From positions 1 to 54,097 of the forward strand of contig SOIM01000027.1 in NCBI GenBank assembly GCA_004377185.1: 54,097 nucleotides of DNA. The letters are read 5' to 3'. Shown piece by piece: positions 25,591-34,672 of this stretch. The DNA comes from Methanomassiliicoccales archaeon. Its GTDB lineage: Archaea > Thermoplasmatota > Thermoplasmata > RBG-16-68-12 > SOIM01. A program made the position numbers and the translations under genes. Below the pieces are notes generated by a model. The model was not told the DNA's origin, ran no database searches, and worked only from the letters and a program-made list of their open reading frames with translations. Position 1 is the first letter of the stretch. Each line of letters opens with the position of its first letter.

Positions 25591-26427
25591 TTACAGATAT
25601 CCCTTGACTTTGTGTATCCATTCTCTTAGCTCCTTTCCAATTTCCTCATCTCTCAAACCTAATTCGATGTTGGCCTTGAACCAATCAATCTTGTTCCCAA
25701 TATCAAATCTCCTTCCCGGATAGAGATATCCATAAATCTCTTTTCCGTCCAAAACCATATTTCTCAACGCATCTGTCAGTTGAATCTCTCCGGCATATCC
25801 CGGTTCCGTTTCTCTCAGATAATTGAAGACATCTGGAGTCAAAACATACCTTCCAATGATTCCAAGATTTGAGATCGGCCTTTCTGGCTTTTCAAACATA
25901 TCCTCGATTAGATAGACATCCTCCTTGATCTTCCTACCCTTGATAATACCGCGATGCCTCGCCCTTTCGATCGAGACTTTTTCTATAGCAACCACTGGCG
26001 CACCGAGTTCTTCGAAAATGTCAATCAAAATCTCAGTACAATTCGGGATGGTAATATTGTCCCCAAGGAGCAATGCGAAAGGGTCGTCTCCGACAAAAGC
26101 CTCTGCATATCTAACAGCATCACCCAGCCCCCGCTGCTCTTTCTGCCTGACGAAGAATATGTTCATAGCTTCAAGAACCCTCTCAAAGTCATTCACATAT
26201 TCATTCTCTTTTTTTCCTATGTACCCATCAACGTGATCCTCTACCGCTCTTTTGTGCCTTCCCGTTACAATTACAAGTTCTTTTATTCCAGAGAGATAAA
26301 CCTCTTCCACAACATACTGTATGACCGGCTTGTGAACGACTGGAAGCATTTCCTTTGGTTGTGCTTTCGTAATTGGTAGAAACCTTGTTCCTAAACCTGC
26401 CGCCGTGATTACTGCCTTTTTGATCAT
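25591..26427 (-). CDS. galU: UTP-glucose-1-phosphate uridylyltransferase
   Basis: 278 residues, full length for the family. It makes UDP-glucose from UTP and glucose-1-phosphate in the cytoplasm. Visible motifs: N-terminal nucleotide-binding GLGTRFLPITKAQPKEMLPV, the LLLGDNI strand with the Mg2+-binding Asp, EKPERPISNLGIIGRYV, and GEIQLTDAL near the C-terminus. Its ATG overlaps the stop of the UDP-glucose dehydrogenase-type gene (ATGA), so substrate supply and oxidation are encoded together; the operon likely feeds the glycosyltransferases downstream. Confidence 0.93.
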   Translation of the reverse strand: MIKKAVITAAGLGTRFLPITKAQPKEMLPVVHKPVIQYVVEEVYLSGIKELVIVTGRHKRAVEDHVDGYIGKKENEYVNDFERVLEAMNIFFVRQKEQRGLGDAVRYAEAFVGDDPFALLLGDNITIPNCTEILIDIFEELGAPVVAIEKVSIERARHRGIIKGRKIKEDVYLIEDMFEKPERPISNLGIIGRYVLTPDVFNYLRETEPGYAGEIQLTDALRNMVLDGKEIYGYLYPGRRFDIGNKIDWFKANIELGLRDEEIGKELREWIHKVKGYL

Positions 26428-27302
26428 TCTCTGACACCACGCATCTTTTTCATCTTTTCGTTAATATCATCTACTGCCTTCAGAAATCGAACATCCTGAA
26501 ATTCCTCAGCGAACTCGATGAATGCCTTCAAGTCCTTGGGAAGACAACTTCCACCGAATGCTTTGCCATGAATGGTCCCATACCTTCCTATTCTCGGATC
26601 TAATCCAACGATGTCTGCCACCTTTTGGGAATCGATTTCAAGTTCTTGACTGATCAAGAACAATTGATTCCAATAAGATATCTTTGTCGCGAGCATGCAA
26701 TTGGATGCATACTTAATCATCTCGGCGGTTCTCAAATCGACCCTGAATATTGGCCTTTTGAGCGGCTCGTACAATCCTTCTAAGATATCTCCGGATTTCT
26801 TATCATATTCACCGATTACGATCCTGTCCTCGTTGAAGAAATCCCTTTCGTAGCGCTCATCATTTGTCCACGTATTTGCAATTTCAGTCAAGAACTCTGG
26901 ATTAACGCAAATCCCCACTTCTTCCCCTATCTTCTTGTACTTTTCCAGTATTGGGATTACCACAGTCTCGGTTGTAGTGGGGATGACAGTGCTTTTTATT
27001 ACGATCAGGTGATAATTCTCTTTATTTCGCAGCGCTTTCGCAATCTCTTGAGTTGCAGAAATGATGTTACTCGAGTCAAAACGACCGATGAAGGGAGTTG
27101 GAACGCAAATGAAACTCATCGCTGTCCTTTCCAGGGCAGAATCCAAACTCGCTGTTGCGTCATGTCCATTCTTCAGTTCTTCAACTCTCGTTCTATCCAC
27201 ATCGTAAAATACGACTTTGTGCCCCAATCTCTCGAAGCCACTGCCAATGCTTGTTCCAACCACTCCACTGCCTATTATGCTTATGCTTGTTGCTTCTGAC
27301 AT
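26424..27302 (-). CDS. UDP-glucose/GDP-mannose dehydrogenase family, short form
   Basis: 292 residues. The Rossmann NAD site is GSGVVGTSIGSGF; the central domain carries TAEMIKYASNC and the active-site Cys in GGSCLPKDLKAF near residue 258. The usual enzyme (about 400-450 residues) has a further C-terminal UDP-binding domain, which is absent here: the chain ends shortly after the catalytic Cys helix and the stop overlaps galU. Either a genuinely short variant or a 3' truncated gene; the clean ATGA junction argues for a stable short form. Oxidises a nucleotide sugar to the uronic acid if active. Confidence 0.85.
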   Translation of the reverse strand: MSEATSISIIGSGVVGTSIGSGFERLGHKVVFYDVDRTRVEELKNGHDATASLDSALERTAMSFICVPTPFIGRFDSSNIISATQEIAKALRNKENYHLIVIKSTVIPTTTETVVIPILEKYKKIGEEVGICVNPEFLTEIANTWTNDERYERDFFNEDRIVIGEYDKKSGDILEGLYEPLKRPIFRVDLRTAEMIKYASNCMLATKISYWNQLFLISQELEIDSQKVADIVGLDPRIGRYGTIHGKAFGGSCLPKDLKAFIEFAEEFQDVRFLKAVDDINEKMKKMRGVRE

Positions 27303-27832
27303 GATACACCCTCATACAGTTCGGTTGTCTTTCCTATCGTGTCCCTCCATGAATAGTCTTTGACTGCTTTGGCCCTACCTCTTCCTCCAAATCTCTGGGC
27401 CGAGTCCATGTTGAAGACGACCTTTGAAAGCTGACACACCATAGGCAGTTCGAGATTTAGAATGAAATCCTTGATGGTTGTGTTTCTTCTGAGATCCTTA
27501 TCCCTCATCTTCCGTCCGGTGTTCTCTTTCAACGGTCCGTTTCTTATCATCAGAAGCCCAAGATCTGGACGTTCTTTGATCAAAAGCGAGAATGCGCAGA
27601 TTGGATATTCGATCCCTTTCCCAGGTACGAACCTTCCAATCGAGGGATTTCGGTCGTTATTTGCTTCTTTCCTGGGCACGAAACCGAGATATCTTGTGAC
27701 CGACTTAAAGCCTACGATTATGACGTCGTGGTGAATTTCATGGTCGCATTCTGGTTGCATATACTTATGAGAAACGGAGCCAACAATTCCAGTCGGCTGT
27801 GAGTAAACTGCGGAAGTATTTAGTATCCACAT
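27281..27832 (-). pseudogene. decayed GT4 glycosyltransferase
   Basis: Open for 183 codons but internally deleted. The segment RFVPGKGIEYPICAFSLLIK and LMIRNGPLKE matches the middle of GT-B fold family 4 enzymes, and AKAVKDYSWRDTIGKTTELY matches their C-terminal helix. The region between, which should hold the donor-binding EGFG..LLEAMA motif, is missing and replaced by unrelated sequence, as is the N-terminal acceptor domain. It overlaps the start of the dehydrogenase gene by 22 bases. Confidence 0.6.
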
Positions 27833-27967
27833 TCCATCACTTTACTTTCGATGGCTACATCTGCGAGATGGAACCGTCGGACACTATCCTGCACACCCCA
27901 GCGAATCGCTGGATATCTGTGAAAGGCTGGACACAACTTATAGGACTAGGAGAGAGGGTAGGAAGGA

Positions 27968-29080
27968 ATGTCAGATAAAGAATCACCAAACTTGTCGATT
28001 ACAAAAGAAGCCCCCTCTAAAGAAAATGCTGGGGGAATCAGACCCAGAACGGTTGCTGTTGGAATCTTATCCATTGTTCTGCTTGTTGGGATGCTTTGGT
28101 TGGCGGATCCTAGGAAATTGCTTGAGATATTATCGGGTGCAAACCTGGGAATAATTGGACTCGTGCTTCTTCTTTATTTCACGAATGTTCTCACAAAAGG
28201 CCTTCGCTGGTATTTTCTTCTAAGGTCGTCCGATCAGAGAATCTCTTTTAGAACAGCCCTCTCATTTGTGGTTGTTGGTCTTTCGGTCAACAGCGTCACA
28301 CCTGGAAGAATCGCTGGCGAGCCTGTCAAGGCCTACATGCTCAAGGAAAAAACAGGTCTCCCTTTTGGAAGTGGTCTGGCGACCGTTTTCACGGAGAAAG
28401 TGATGGATTTGTTCGTACTGGCTACATTCGCAGGCGTAGGTCTTGTCCTCATAGTATCACTCTTACCGCTCACAGGTGGCCTAATCCTTGCGGTGTTCAT
28501 AGTCCTGGTCATTCTTCTATTGGTCACTTTGGTCTATCTCGCTCTCCATCTTTCCGCCCTCGATACGTTGGCAAATTGGTTTGTGAAGATAGCATCGAAG
28601 ATAGGAAGGAAACCCCTTCCCAAATGGGAGAAGGCGGTAAGCGGCACAATTAACAGTTTCAGTGATGGCTTCAGAAGTATTCTGGGATCCAGAAGGGTGG
28701 CTGCAACGACTTTTTCCCTGACGGTCATCATCTGGCTGAATGAAGCTTTCAGAGTTTTCCTCATAATGTTTGCCCTCGCCGCGGGATTGGTCCCGTTCGT
28801 GGGTTTTGTTCTCGTGGCTACAAGTCTGGCTTCTCTGTTGGGTTCCTTTGCTCCGGGCGGTACATTCAATGTTGCGCTCATAGCGATGGTTTTCAATGCG
28901 TCCGGTGTGAGTATCTCACTTGCGACAACTGCTGGTTTGCTGATGACCTTCACATCCATTTGGATCCTTGTCCCGCTTGGCATTGCCATTGTGATCAGGA
29001 ATGCGGGGAAGGCGAGAAGGGTAGAAGAGAAGAAGCGCTTGCCGGTTGAAGTAGCGAAGCCGTCAGAAGCGAAAGAATAA
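27968..29080 (+). CDS. UPF0104/LPG-synthase-TM-like flippase domain protein
   Basis: 370 residues with about eight transmembrane helices. The signature SVNSVTPGRIAGEPVKAYML near residue 107-126 is characteristic of the lysylphosphatidylglycerol-synthase transmembrane (YbhN-like) family, often placed with glycosyltransferases and thought to flip lipid-linked substrates. The C-terminus is charged and cytoplasmic. ATG follows GGAAGGA directly, with TATA-like ACTTATAG about 30 bases upstream. Forms a unit with the GT2 gene 27 bases downstream. Confidence 0.85.
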   Translation: MSDKESPNLSITKEAPSKENAGGIRPRTVAVGILSIVLLVGMLWLADPRKLLEILSGANLGIIGLVLLLYFTNVLTKGLRWYFLLRSSDQRISFRTALSFVVVGLSVNSVTPGRIAGEPVKAYMLKEKTGLPFGSGLATVFTEKVMDLFVLATFAGVGLVLIVSLLPLTGGLILAVFIVLVILLLVTLVYLALHLSALDTLANWFVKIASKIGRKPLPKWEKAVSGTINSFSDGFRSILGSRRVAATTFSLTVIIWLNEAFRVFLIMFALAAGLVPFVGFVLVATSLASLLGSFAPGGTFNVALIAMVFNASGVSISLATTAGLLMTFTSIWILVPLGIAIVIRNAGKARRVEEKKRLPVEVAKPSEAKE

Positions 29081-29107
29081 GCCCAAGATTCCACAAGCGT
29101 TGATAGC

Positions 29108-29824
29108 ATGCGATGCAGCACCATAGTTCTGATATACAATGAGGAAGAGAATATTGAGAAGCAGGTACGCGAGATCCTGAATGCTTACAAGGAATGTGGA
29201 ATAGATGGTGAGATCCTCCTGGTGGATGACGGGAGTGTGGATGGCTCGGGAAGCATATGCGACCAACTTACCGAGACATATCCGATGGTAAGGACGGTAC
29301 ATCACACCCAAAACAAAGGGCGTTCGTGGGCAATCGAAACAGGGTTCAAGAATGCCAGGGGAGAAGTGTTCATCATAATGGATGGGGATTGTCAATACGA
29401 GCCTAGGGAGATTCCCAGCTTCCTACAAAAGATCGGGGAAGGCTATGACGTAGTCAGCGGCTATCGTTACGACAGAACTGATACATGGATTAGACGGTTC
29501 ATTTCCAGGGTGTACAACAAGGTCATTGTTCGTGGATTTCTAGGCCTGCATATTGGTGATCAAAACAGCGGTTTCAAGGCATTCACAAAGGAAGTTGCAC
29601 TGGGTATGGGTTTTGATCCTGAAGGATATTGGGGGCTTCACAGATTCATACTTCCCCTCGCCCATCTCAAGGGATTTTCGATAACAGAGATTGACATCAA
29701 ACACTATCCACGTTCGGGGGGCAAATCCTACATCAAACCCCATACCGTCATTTTCATCACACTCAGGGACTTCATTAGGTTCAGAAAAGAGCACATGAGA
29801 AGATATCCAAAGGGGGTCTCTTAA
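29108..29824 (+). CDS. GT2 family glycosyltransferase (DPM-like)
   Basis: 238 residues, GT-A fold. It opens with STIVLIYNEEENI, then VDDGSVDGSG (nucleotide-binding Asp), and MDGDCQYEP, the DxD-type motif for the metal-sugar diphosphate; QNSGFKAF and the C-terminal basic helix match polyprenyl-phosphate mannose/glucose synthases. No C-terminal membrane helices. It would load a sugar on a polyprenyl phosphate at the inner face of the membrane; the neighbouring flippase-like protein and GT-C enzyme fit this pathway. Confidence 0.88.
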   Translation: MRCSTIVLIYNEEENIEKQVREILNAYKECGIDGEILLVDDGSVDGSGSICDQLTETYPMVRTVHHTQNKGRSWAIETGFKNARGEVFIIMDGDCQYEPREIPSFLQKIGEGYDVVSGYRYDRTDTWIRRFISRVYNKVIVRGFLGLHIGDQNSGFKAFTKEVALGMGFDPEGYWGLHRFILPLAHLKGFSITEIDIKHYPRSGGKSYIKPHTVIFITLRDFIRFRKEHMRRYPKGVS

Positions 29825-29834
29825 TGAAGATGAA

Positions 29835-31265
29835 TCAATTTATTGGAGGCAGACCAGGGAAGATCGATACTCCTTTTCCCATTATGTGCCAGATCGAGAG
29901 GAAGAGAAGGGTCAGTCTGATCGTTTGGGTTCTGATGGACAGCAAAAGGGGCAGGAACCAGATGGTGTACCAAGGGGCGTAGTTCGGGAGGCCGAAACAA
30001 AACAGAGTGATAGCCAGAGTGAAGATGATAAGAATTCTTTCTGTACGTCCTTCACACAGTACTACGGGAAAGATGCTGTCTTTGAATTTTGTCATCAAGA
30101 AAGCAGCCAGAAGGCTGTATACTATTAGGACGAGGATAAAAGGAAGGATATTCGTCCCTGCCGGAGCCTGAGCCCAAGCATCCAATATCATCAAACCCCA
30201 ATAGACCACGAAGATGAACACAACAACCTTGTACCAAAAGATTGTCATCCCATCTTCGTTACCTTTCCTGGCCCAGAGTGATGCGTACATAACAAGAATC
30301 AAGAGGAGGAACGACCCCATGAAAATCCAAGAGATCTTCAGAGGCCCCAGCGTGCTGGACCCAATCGCAACACTGAGAATGTGACTAAAGGACCACCAGC
30401 CTCCCCAGCCCGAGGTCTCATTGAGGTATTTGATGGGCCCTTGCTCCGACAATAGATAGAGCCCGGCAAGAGAGAGAACCATGGGAAGCAGGAAGATAAG
30501 AACGTTAAGAGCTCTCTCCTTCTGGGCTTTCATTTCCGAGATGTAATATGGAAGGAGGACGGTGGCGAAGACTTTCAAGGCGAACCCAAAGCCAAGAAAC
30601 AGCGATGATGATCGAAATCTCCTTGAAACAAGGAATATGACGGATAACACCATGGCCAAGGTCGGCACTGGATCGAAGTGGCCTGAAAGACCAATCGTTA
30701 TCACATTTATTGGAGAGAGAGCATACAACAACGAGGCGGACAGTGCAAATCTATCTGGCCTCTTCCGGCCGCAAAGAAAGAGAATGAGGATTGCGATAAG
30801 AGCATCGATTGCAGAGAATGCGGCCCTGAATTGGACTTCCCCAGCACCGAACATCCAAGAGATGTTCAAAAGAACGAGATTGTGCAGAGGAGGTTTGCTG
30901 CCACCATAGAAATCGACATAGGGAATCCTTCCGCTGAGCATCTGCTCCCCGCGCGAAATATAGTTGAGGATGTCGTCCGTGATTATCTGGCTTTGGGCCA
31001 GCATAAGGAATCGAACCATCAGAGCAATGAGAAAGACCGAGAGGAGCTTCTTCTGAAGAGTGAAGGAGTCGATGAGGTCGAGTGCCTTTGACCTGTTGAT
31101 GAGAACGGCCAGGACGACGAATGATGTAAGGAAAAAGAGATAGAAAAGAATATAGAAGCCTGAGGCGGCGATGAGAATGAGAGAAGTTGCGTACACAGCC
31201 ATTGCAACTCTTGCTGCCCATCTTTGCCAGGAAGGAGGACTTACATCCCCTTGGTGCTTTTGCAT
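29835..31265 (-). CDS. GT-C-type polytopic glycosyltransferase
   Basis: About 476 residues from the ATG at 31265 (GAGGAT eight bases upstream; a TTG at 31283 is less likely). Some ten to twelve transmembrane helices. Between the first helices an external loop reads ITDDILNYISRGEQML and IPYVDFYGGSKPPL, the acidic pair typical of GT39/GT87-like enzymes that use polyprenyl-phosphate sugars. A second loop contains LSGHFDPVPTL. It likely transfers mannose or another hexose to surface glycans outside the cell. Convergent with the GT2 gene, 10 bases apart. Confidence 0.8.
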   Translation of the reverse strand: MQKHQGDVSPPSWQRWAARVAMAVYATSLILIAASGFYILFYLFFLTSFVVLAVLINRSKALDLIDSFTLQKKLLSVFLIALMVRFLMLAQSQIITDDILNYISRGEQMLSGRIPYVDFYGGSKPPLHNLVLLNISWMFGAGEVQFRAAFSAIDALIAILILFLCGRKRPDRFALSASLLYALSPINVITIGLSGHFDPVPTLAMVLSVIFLVSRRFRSSSLFLGFGFALKVFATVLLPYYISEMKAQKERALNVLIFLLPMVLSLAGLYLLSEQGPIKYLNETSGWGGWWSFSHILSVAIGSSTLGPLKISWIFMGSFLLLILVMYASLWARKGNEDGMTIFWYKVVVFIFVVYWGLMILDAWAQAPAGTNILPFILVLIVYSLLAAFLMTKFKDSIFPVVLCEGRTERILIIFTLAITLFCFGLPNYAPWYTIWFLPLLLSIRTQTIRLTLLFLSIWHIMGKGVSIFPGLPPIN

Positions 31266-31381
31266 CAGGCTATCCTCTTCCAAAGTGAATCACCGAGTTT
31301 CAGATCCATTTGCTTTACACGTCTTCGGCTGATGACGCTTTCTGGTCATGCCCTTTGAAACGCTTCCTCGTCATTGCTTGA

Positions 31382-32317
31382 TCAGGGGTAATGAGCATTC
31401 GACAGAAACCAATCAATGGATTTCTTCAATCCCTCATCGAATGAGGTCTTTGGCTTCCATCCCAGCAGTTCTCTCGCTTTTGAGTTATCAGATAATGTGT
31501 GATCCACATCTCCTTCTTGAATTCCTTGGTAAACGGGTGGCGGTGAGTCTGGAAAATATTCTCCTATCCGGGAAACAACCTCGTTCACAGAAACGCTACT
31601 TCCCCCACCAATGTTTAGTACCTCTCCGTCCGCGCCGTTGCTTTTCATGGCGAGCATGTTAGCATCCACTATGTCCGAAATATAGGTGAAGTCCCTTGTC
31701 TGCTCCCCATTACCGAAGATTCTTGCGGGTTTCCCAGATGACATCAAATGGACGAATTTCCTTATCGCCATGTCTGGCCTCTGCCTTGGACCAAAAACAG
31801 TGAAGTATCTCAGAGTCACAATCTTCAATCCATACAGCTCGCCAAAAACCCTGCAATAATGCTCGGTCACCAGTTTGCTCACTCCATAGGGAGATATGGG
31901 GCGGGTCCCACAATTCTCTCTTGTGGGTCTCGTCACATCGTTCCCGTAGACTGAGGAGGAAGATGCATATATTATCTTCTTGACGTCCGAGTCACTTGAA
32001 GCGAGAAGAACGTTCAACGTACCGTCCACATTTGTTGAGTGGGTCTTGAAGGGGTCTCTGATTGAGACACGGACTCCTGGTTGGGCCGCCTCATGGAAGA
32101 CAACATCTACACCGTCAAGACTTGATCTCAGAACATCATAGTCCAGAATGCTCTTTTCATGAAACTCAAAACCAGAGTCACCCAGATTGTGCTCTATGTT
32201 CTTCTCCTTACCCGAATAATAGTCATCAAGATTCTCAAAGCAAATAACTTGGTGTCCTTCGCTAAGCAATCGGTCAACAAGGTGACTTCCTATGAAGCCC
32301 GCTCCTCCTGTCACCAT
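31382..32317 (-). CDS. UDP-sugar epimerase of the extended SDR family
   Basis: About 311 residues from the ATG at 32317, which places the Rossmann motif TGGAGFIG at residue 3, as usual; a longer frame to 32440 adds 41 unlikely residues. The active site is SSSSVYG with YGVSK (Tyr and Lys), and RYFTVFGPRQRPDMAI is the substrate-binding stretch of the GalE/uronate 4-epimerase subfamily. It interconverts UDP-hexoses or UDP-uronates in the cytoplasm and fits the galU/dehydrogenase pathway. Confidence 0.88.
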   Translation of the reverse strand: MVTGGAGFIGSHLVDRLLSEGHQVICFENLDDYYSGKEKNIEHNLGDSGFEFHEKSILDYDVLRSSLDGVDVVFHEAAQPGVRVSIRDPFKTHSTNVDGTLNVLLASSDSDVKKIIYASSSSVYGNDVTRPTRENCGTRPISPYGVSKLVTEHYCRVFGELYGLKIVTLRYFTVFGPRQRPDMAIRKFVHLMSSGKPARIFGNGEQTRDFTYISDIVDANMLAMKSNGADGEVLNIGGGSSVSVNEVVSRIGEYFPDSPPPVYQGIQEGDVDHTLSDNSKARELLGWKPKTSFDEGLKKSIDWFLSNAHYP

Positions 32318-32489
32318 GCAACGAATGGTCTCACCCAAGAGACTAATCAGGAAGGAACTATTATTCCTTTGTGCTAGAGGATGTGTTGACCGAAGAACCT
32401 CCTGACCCTTGTGGAATTGTTTCGTATTGAACGCCCCCAAGGATTTGAGAGCGGGACAGCAAAACTCCCAGTTGTGGTGCGCCGATTTT

Positions 32490-32563
32490 TCGGTTACAGC
32501 CCTAACCGAAGAATGCGATCTCTGCGTTCAAATGTTGCTGTTTTCGGTTACACCCCTAACCGA
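32490..32563. promoter_or_regulatory. paired palindromes, likely operator of integrase module
   Basis: Two near-identical 20-base inverted repeats TCGGTTACA(G/C)CCCTAACCGA at 32490-32509 and 32544-32563, 54 bases apart (about five helical turns), 57-130 bases before the 32620 gene. Each has arms TCGGTTA / TAACCGA and a six-base centre. The spacing favours binding of two dimers on one face of the DNA. Confidence 0.65.
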
Positions 32564-32619
32564 GCGTTTTTGCCAGTAAACATCAAATACCAGCACTCCC
32601 ATTTACCTCTAGGATAATC

Positions 32620-33141
32620 ATGGGGAAAACGGAGACGATCAAGGAACGAGCGGTCTACGCTTACTTGCCTTCCGTCGAGATGAAGGAGCAATGGACGAAG
32701 TACGCGGAGGAAATGGGTACGAGCCTATCCAAATTCGTGATGGAGTGCGTAAGAGAGTACATAGATGAGAGGGAAGACTCCGCCTTCGTGAAGCGCGGAG
32801 AGCTCGTTCATGAAACGGGGAAGCTCAGGGAGAGGGTACGAACCCTTTCCGAGGACTTGGAGGCTCGCAATGCCCTTATAGCCAGGCTAGAGGAGGAGAT
32901 CCGTCGATACAGGGCCCAAATCTTCTCGGACAAGGAATTCCAAGGCATCAGGACATACGACAAGAGACTCATTGAGGCTTTGAAGGCAGGGACAATCATC
33001 TCCGACGACAATCTCCTAGCCGAGCTGGGAGCCGAGCCGCGGGACCCAGATGCGGTCAAGTCAATCGCAGGTCAGCTGGAAGGGCTCAGATCATACGGTC
33101 TGGTTGAGAGGACTCCCAAGGGATGGAGGTGGAAGGGTTGA
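32620..33141 (+). CDS. ribbon-helix-helix/coiled-coil DNA-binding protein
   Basis: 173 residues. The N-terminal 45 residues (RAVYAYLPSVEMKEQWTKYA, then MGTSLSKFVMECVREYI) have the pattern of a ribbon-helix-helix domain. A long coiled coil follows (GKLRERVRTLSEDLEARN to EEEIRRYRAQI), then a winged-helix-like C-terminus (SDDNLLAELG to RSYGLVERTPKGWRW). Its 3' end overlaps the integrase gene by 19 bases. A likely regulator of integration that could bind the paired palindromes upstream. Confidence 0.7.
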   Translation: MGKTETIKERAVYAYLPSVEMKEQWTKYAEEMGTSLSKFVMECVREYIDEREDSAFVKRGELVHETGKLRERVRTLSEDLEARNALIARLEEEIRRYRAQIFSDKEFQGIRTYDKRLIEALKAGTIISDDNLLAELGAEPRDPDAVKSIAGQLEGLRSYGLVERTPKGWRWKG

Positions 33142-34091
33142 GTCTCGCTCATCCTACCATCCCGTCAGAGGAGGACCTCATCGAGTCCTTCGGGGAGGAC
33201 CTCACCCTCAGAGACCTGGGAGAGGAGGCGAAGAGACACTATCTGACATACGTTCGGATCGCTTCGAGCTTCCTCGGTCGTCGTGGGAAGGATCTTCTCG
33301 ACCTTCAAGACCTCAACATCCTTCGTGAGTTCCTGACCTACTTGAAGAGGAACCGGAGGGTCTCGACCGCGACGGCACATCACTATCTCAGCGCCCTCTC
33401 CTCCTTCTGCGACTTCCTCGTACTCGAGGGATATCTTCCAGCCAATCCCATACCCGCCTTTCGGAAGCGTTACCTTCCGAACCGTCGCGCCTCTCGGAAC
33501 GCGTCCAGAAGGAAGGTCATATCGGCGGAGGAGATGGGACGGCTGATAAGCTCCGTTCTGAGCCCGAGAGACAAGGCCATCCTCACCCTTCTCGCGAAGA
33601 CGGGTGTCAGGAGGGGGGAATTGGCTTCCATCGACGTCGACGACATAGACTGGGAGGGCGGATGCATAAACCTCAAACCAAAGAGAAAGAGGACGAATAG
33701 ACTGGTCTTCCTTGATGAGGAAAGTCTCCGCGTCCTGAGGTCCTGGGTCACTGCCCGAGATTCCTATCTTCAAGACCAGGAGGAGAGAGCCCTGTTCGTT
33801 GGAGAACCTGGCACGAGACTATGCACCCATTCCGTCTACCAGATAGTCACCAAGCACGCCGGTCGTCTTGGCATCCACGATTCCGAGAGCAAGGACATCG
33901 AAGGCAGATTCACGCCCCACTGCTTCCGGCACTGGTTCACCACGATGCTTCGAAGAGGCGGCATGAGAAGAGAGCTGATCCAGGAATTGCGAGGGGATTC
34001 CAGAAAAGACGCGATTGACATCTACGATCATATCGACCCCGAGGAACTGCAACGAGAGTATCTGCGTTGCATCCCGGCGCTTGGTCTGTAG
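33123..34091 (+). CDS. archaeal tyrosine recombinase (XerA-like integrase)
   Basis: 322 residues, full length. The N-terminal core-binding domain runs to about residue 125 (ATAHHYLSALSSFCDFL). Catalytic residues: Arg in LAKTGVRRGELASID, Lys in the KPKRKRTNRL strand, HCFRHWFTT for HxxR, RGDSRKDAIDIYDHID with the nucleophilic Tyr; the second His/Trp position is Asp (GDS), as in the integrase at 13915. Overlaps the DNA-binding gene before it. Likely the active recombinase for the surrounding accessory region. Confidence 0.88.
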   Translation: MEVEGLSLAHPTIPSEEDLIESFGEDLTLRDLGEEAKRHYLTYVRIASSFLGRRGKDLLDLQDLNILREFLTYLKRNRRVSTATAHHYLSALSSFCDFLVLEGYLPANPIPAFRKRYLPNRRASRNASRRKVISAEEMGRLISSVLSPRDKAILTLLAKTGVRRGELASIDVDDIDWEGGCINLKPKRKRTNRLVFLDEESLRVLRSWVTARDSYLQDQEERALFVGEPGTRLCTHSVYQIVTKHAGRLGIHDSESKDIEGRFTPHCFRHWFTTMLRRGGMRRELIQELRGDSRKDAIDIYDHIDPEELQREYLRCIPALGL

Positions 34092-34121
34092 CGGAGGTTC
34101 TCCCCGAATTCGTATTGAGGT

Positions 34122-34298
34122 TTGTCCAAAGCCACAGGTAAGTTCTGTACCAGGTGTGGAGCCATCCTCGACATACAGACTGCCGTGGGGATGCAGGATG
34201 AGATGAAGAGTTTGGATGAGAAGTTCTCTATTCTGCTCCAAGATGAAGATGTCCAGAAGCTTCTGATGAGAAAAATGATAGAGCTCGGAATCAAGTAG
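34122..34298 (+). pseudogene. C-terminal tail of a lost integrase
   Basis: In the frame of position 34140 the sequence reads KFCTRCGAILDIQTAVG, MQDEMKSLDEKFSILLQDED and ends MIELGIK before TAG at 34296. A half zinc ribbon plus this helical tail is the usual end of a different class of archaeal integrases. No start or catalytic domain precedes it, so it is a remnant of an earlier integrase replaced by the one at 33123. Confidence 0.6.
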
Positions 34299-34672
34299 GC
34301 GGACCCTCTTGCTTTTGGAATCGAGATCCTGATCGGTTTCGATGATGCAGGAAGCGAGAAGCTGAGATGTTTCTTAGATAAACCGTTTTATCGCCAGTCT
34401 TTGATATGTTTTGGAGCAATCTGAAAACCTTAGGATAGCTAGGACTGTAAGAGTCGGCGATATCCGCCCCAACTTATGATGGAGATTTGTCCTTCCTGCA
34501 ATTCCTCAGCGTTCTAGCGTGCAAGTTCTTATAAGAGATTACTGTTTCGCTCAAATAAGTTCAAACTCAAGATGTGAGTGTGAATTGAAAATGCAAACGG
34601 GAAAACCGAAAAGGGATGTGGCATCTAGATACCGCATATCCACCCCCGAAGGTGCAAGGTGGAGATGAAAGA
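34299..34672. other. intergenic region upstream of the restriction-modification operon
   Basis: About 370 bases, AT-rich, with several TATA-like segments (for example ATAAACCG at 34379). No gene supported. It should contain the promoter of the hsdM operon. Confidence 0.4.
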
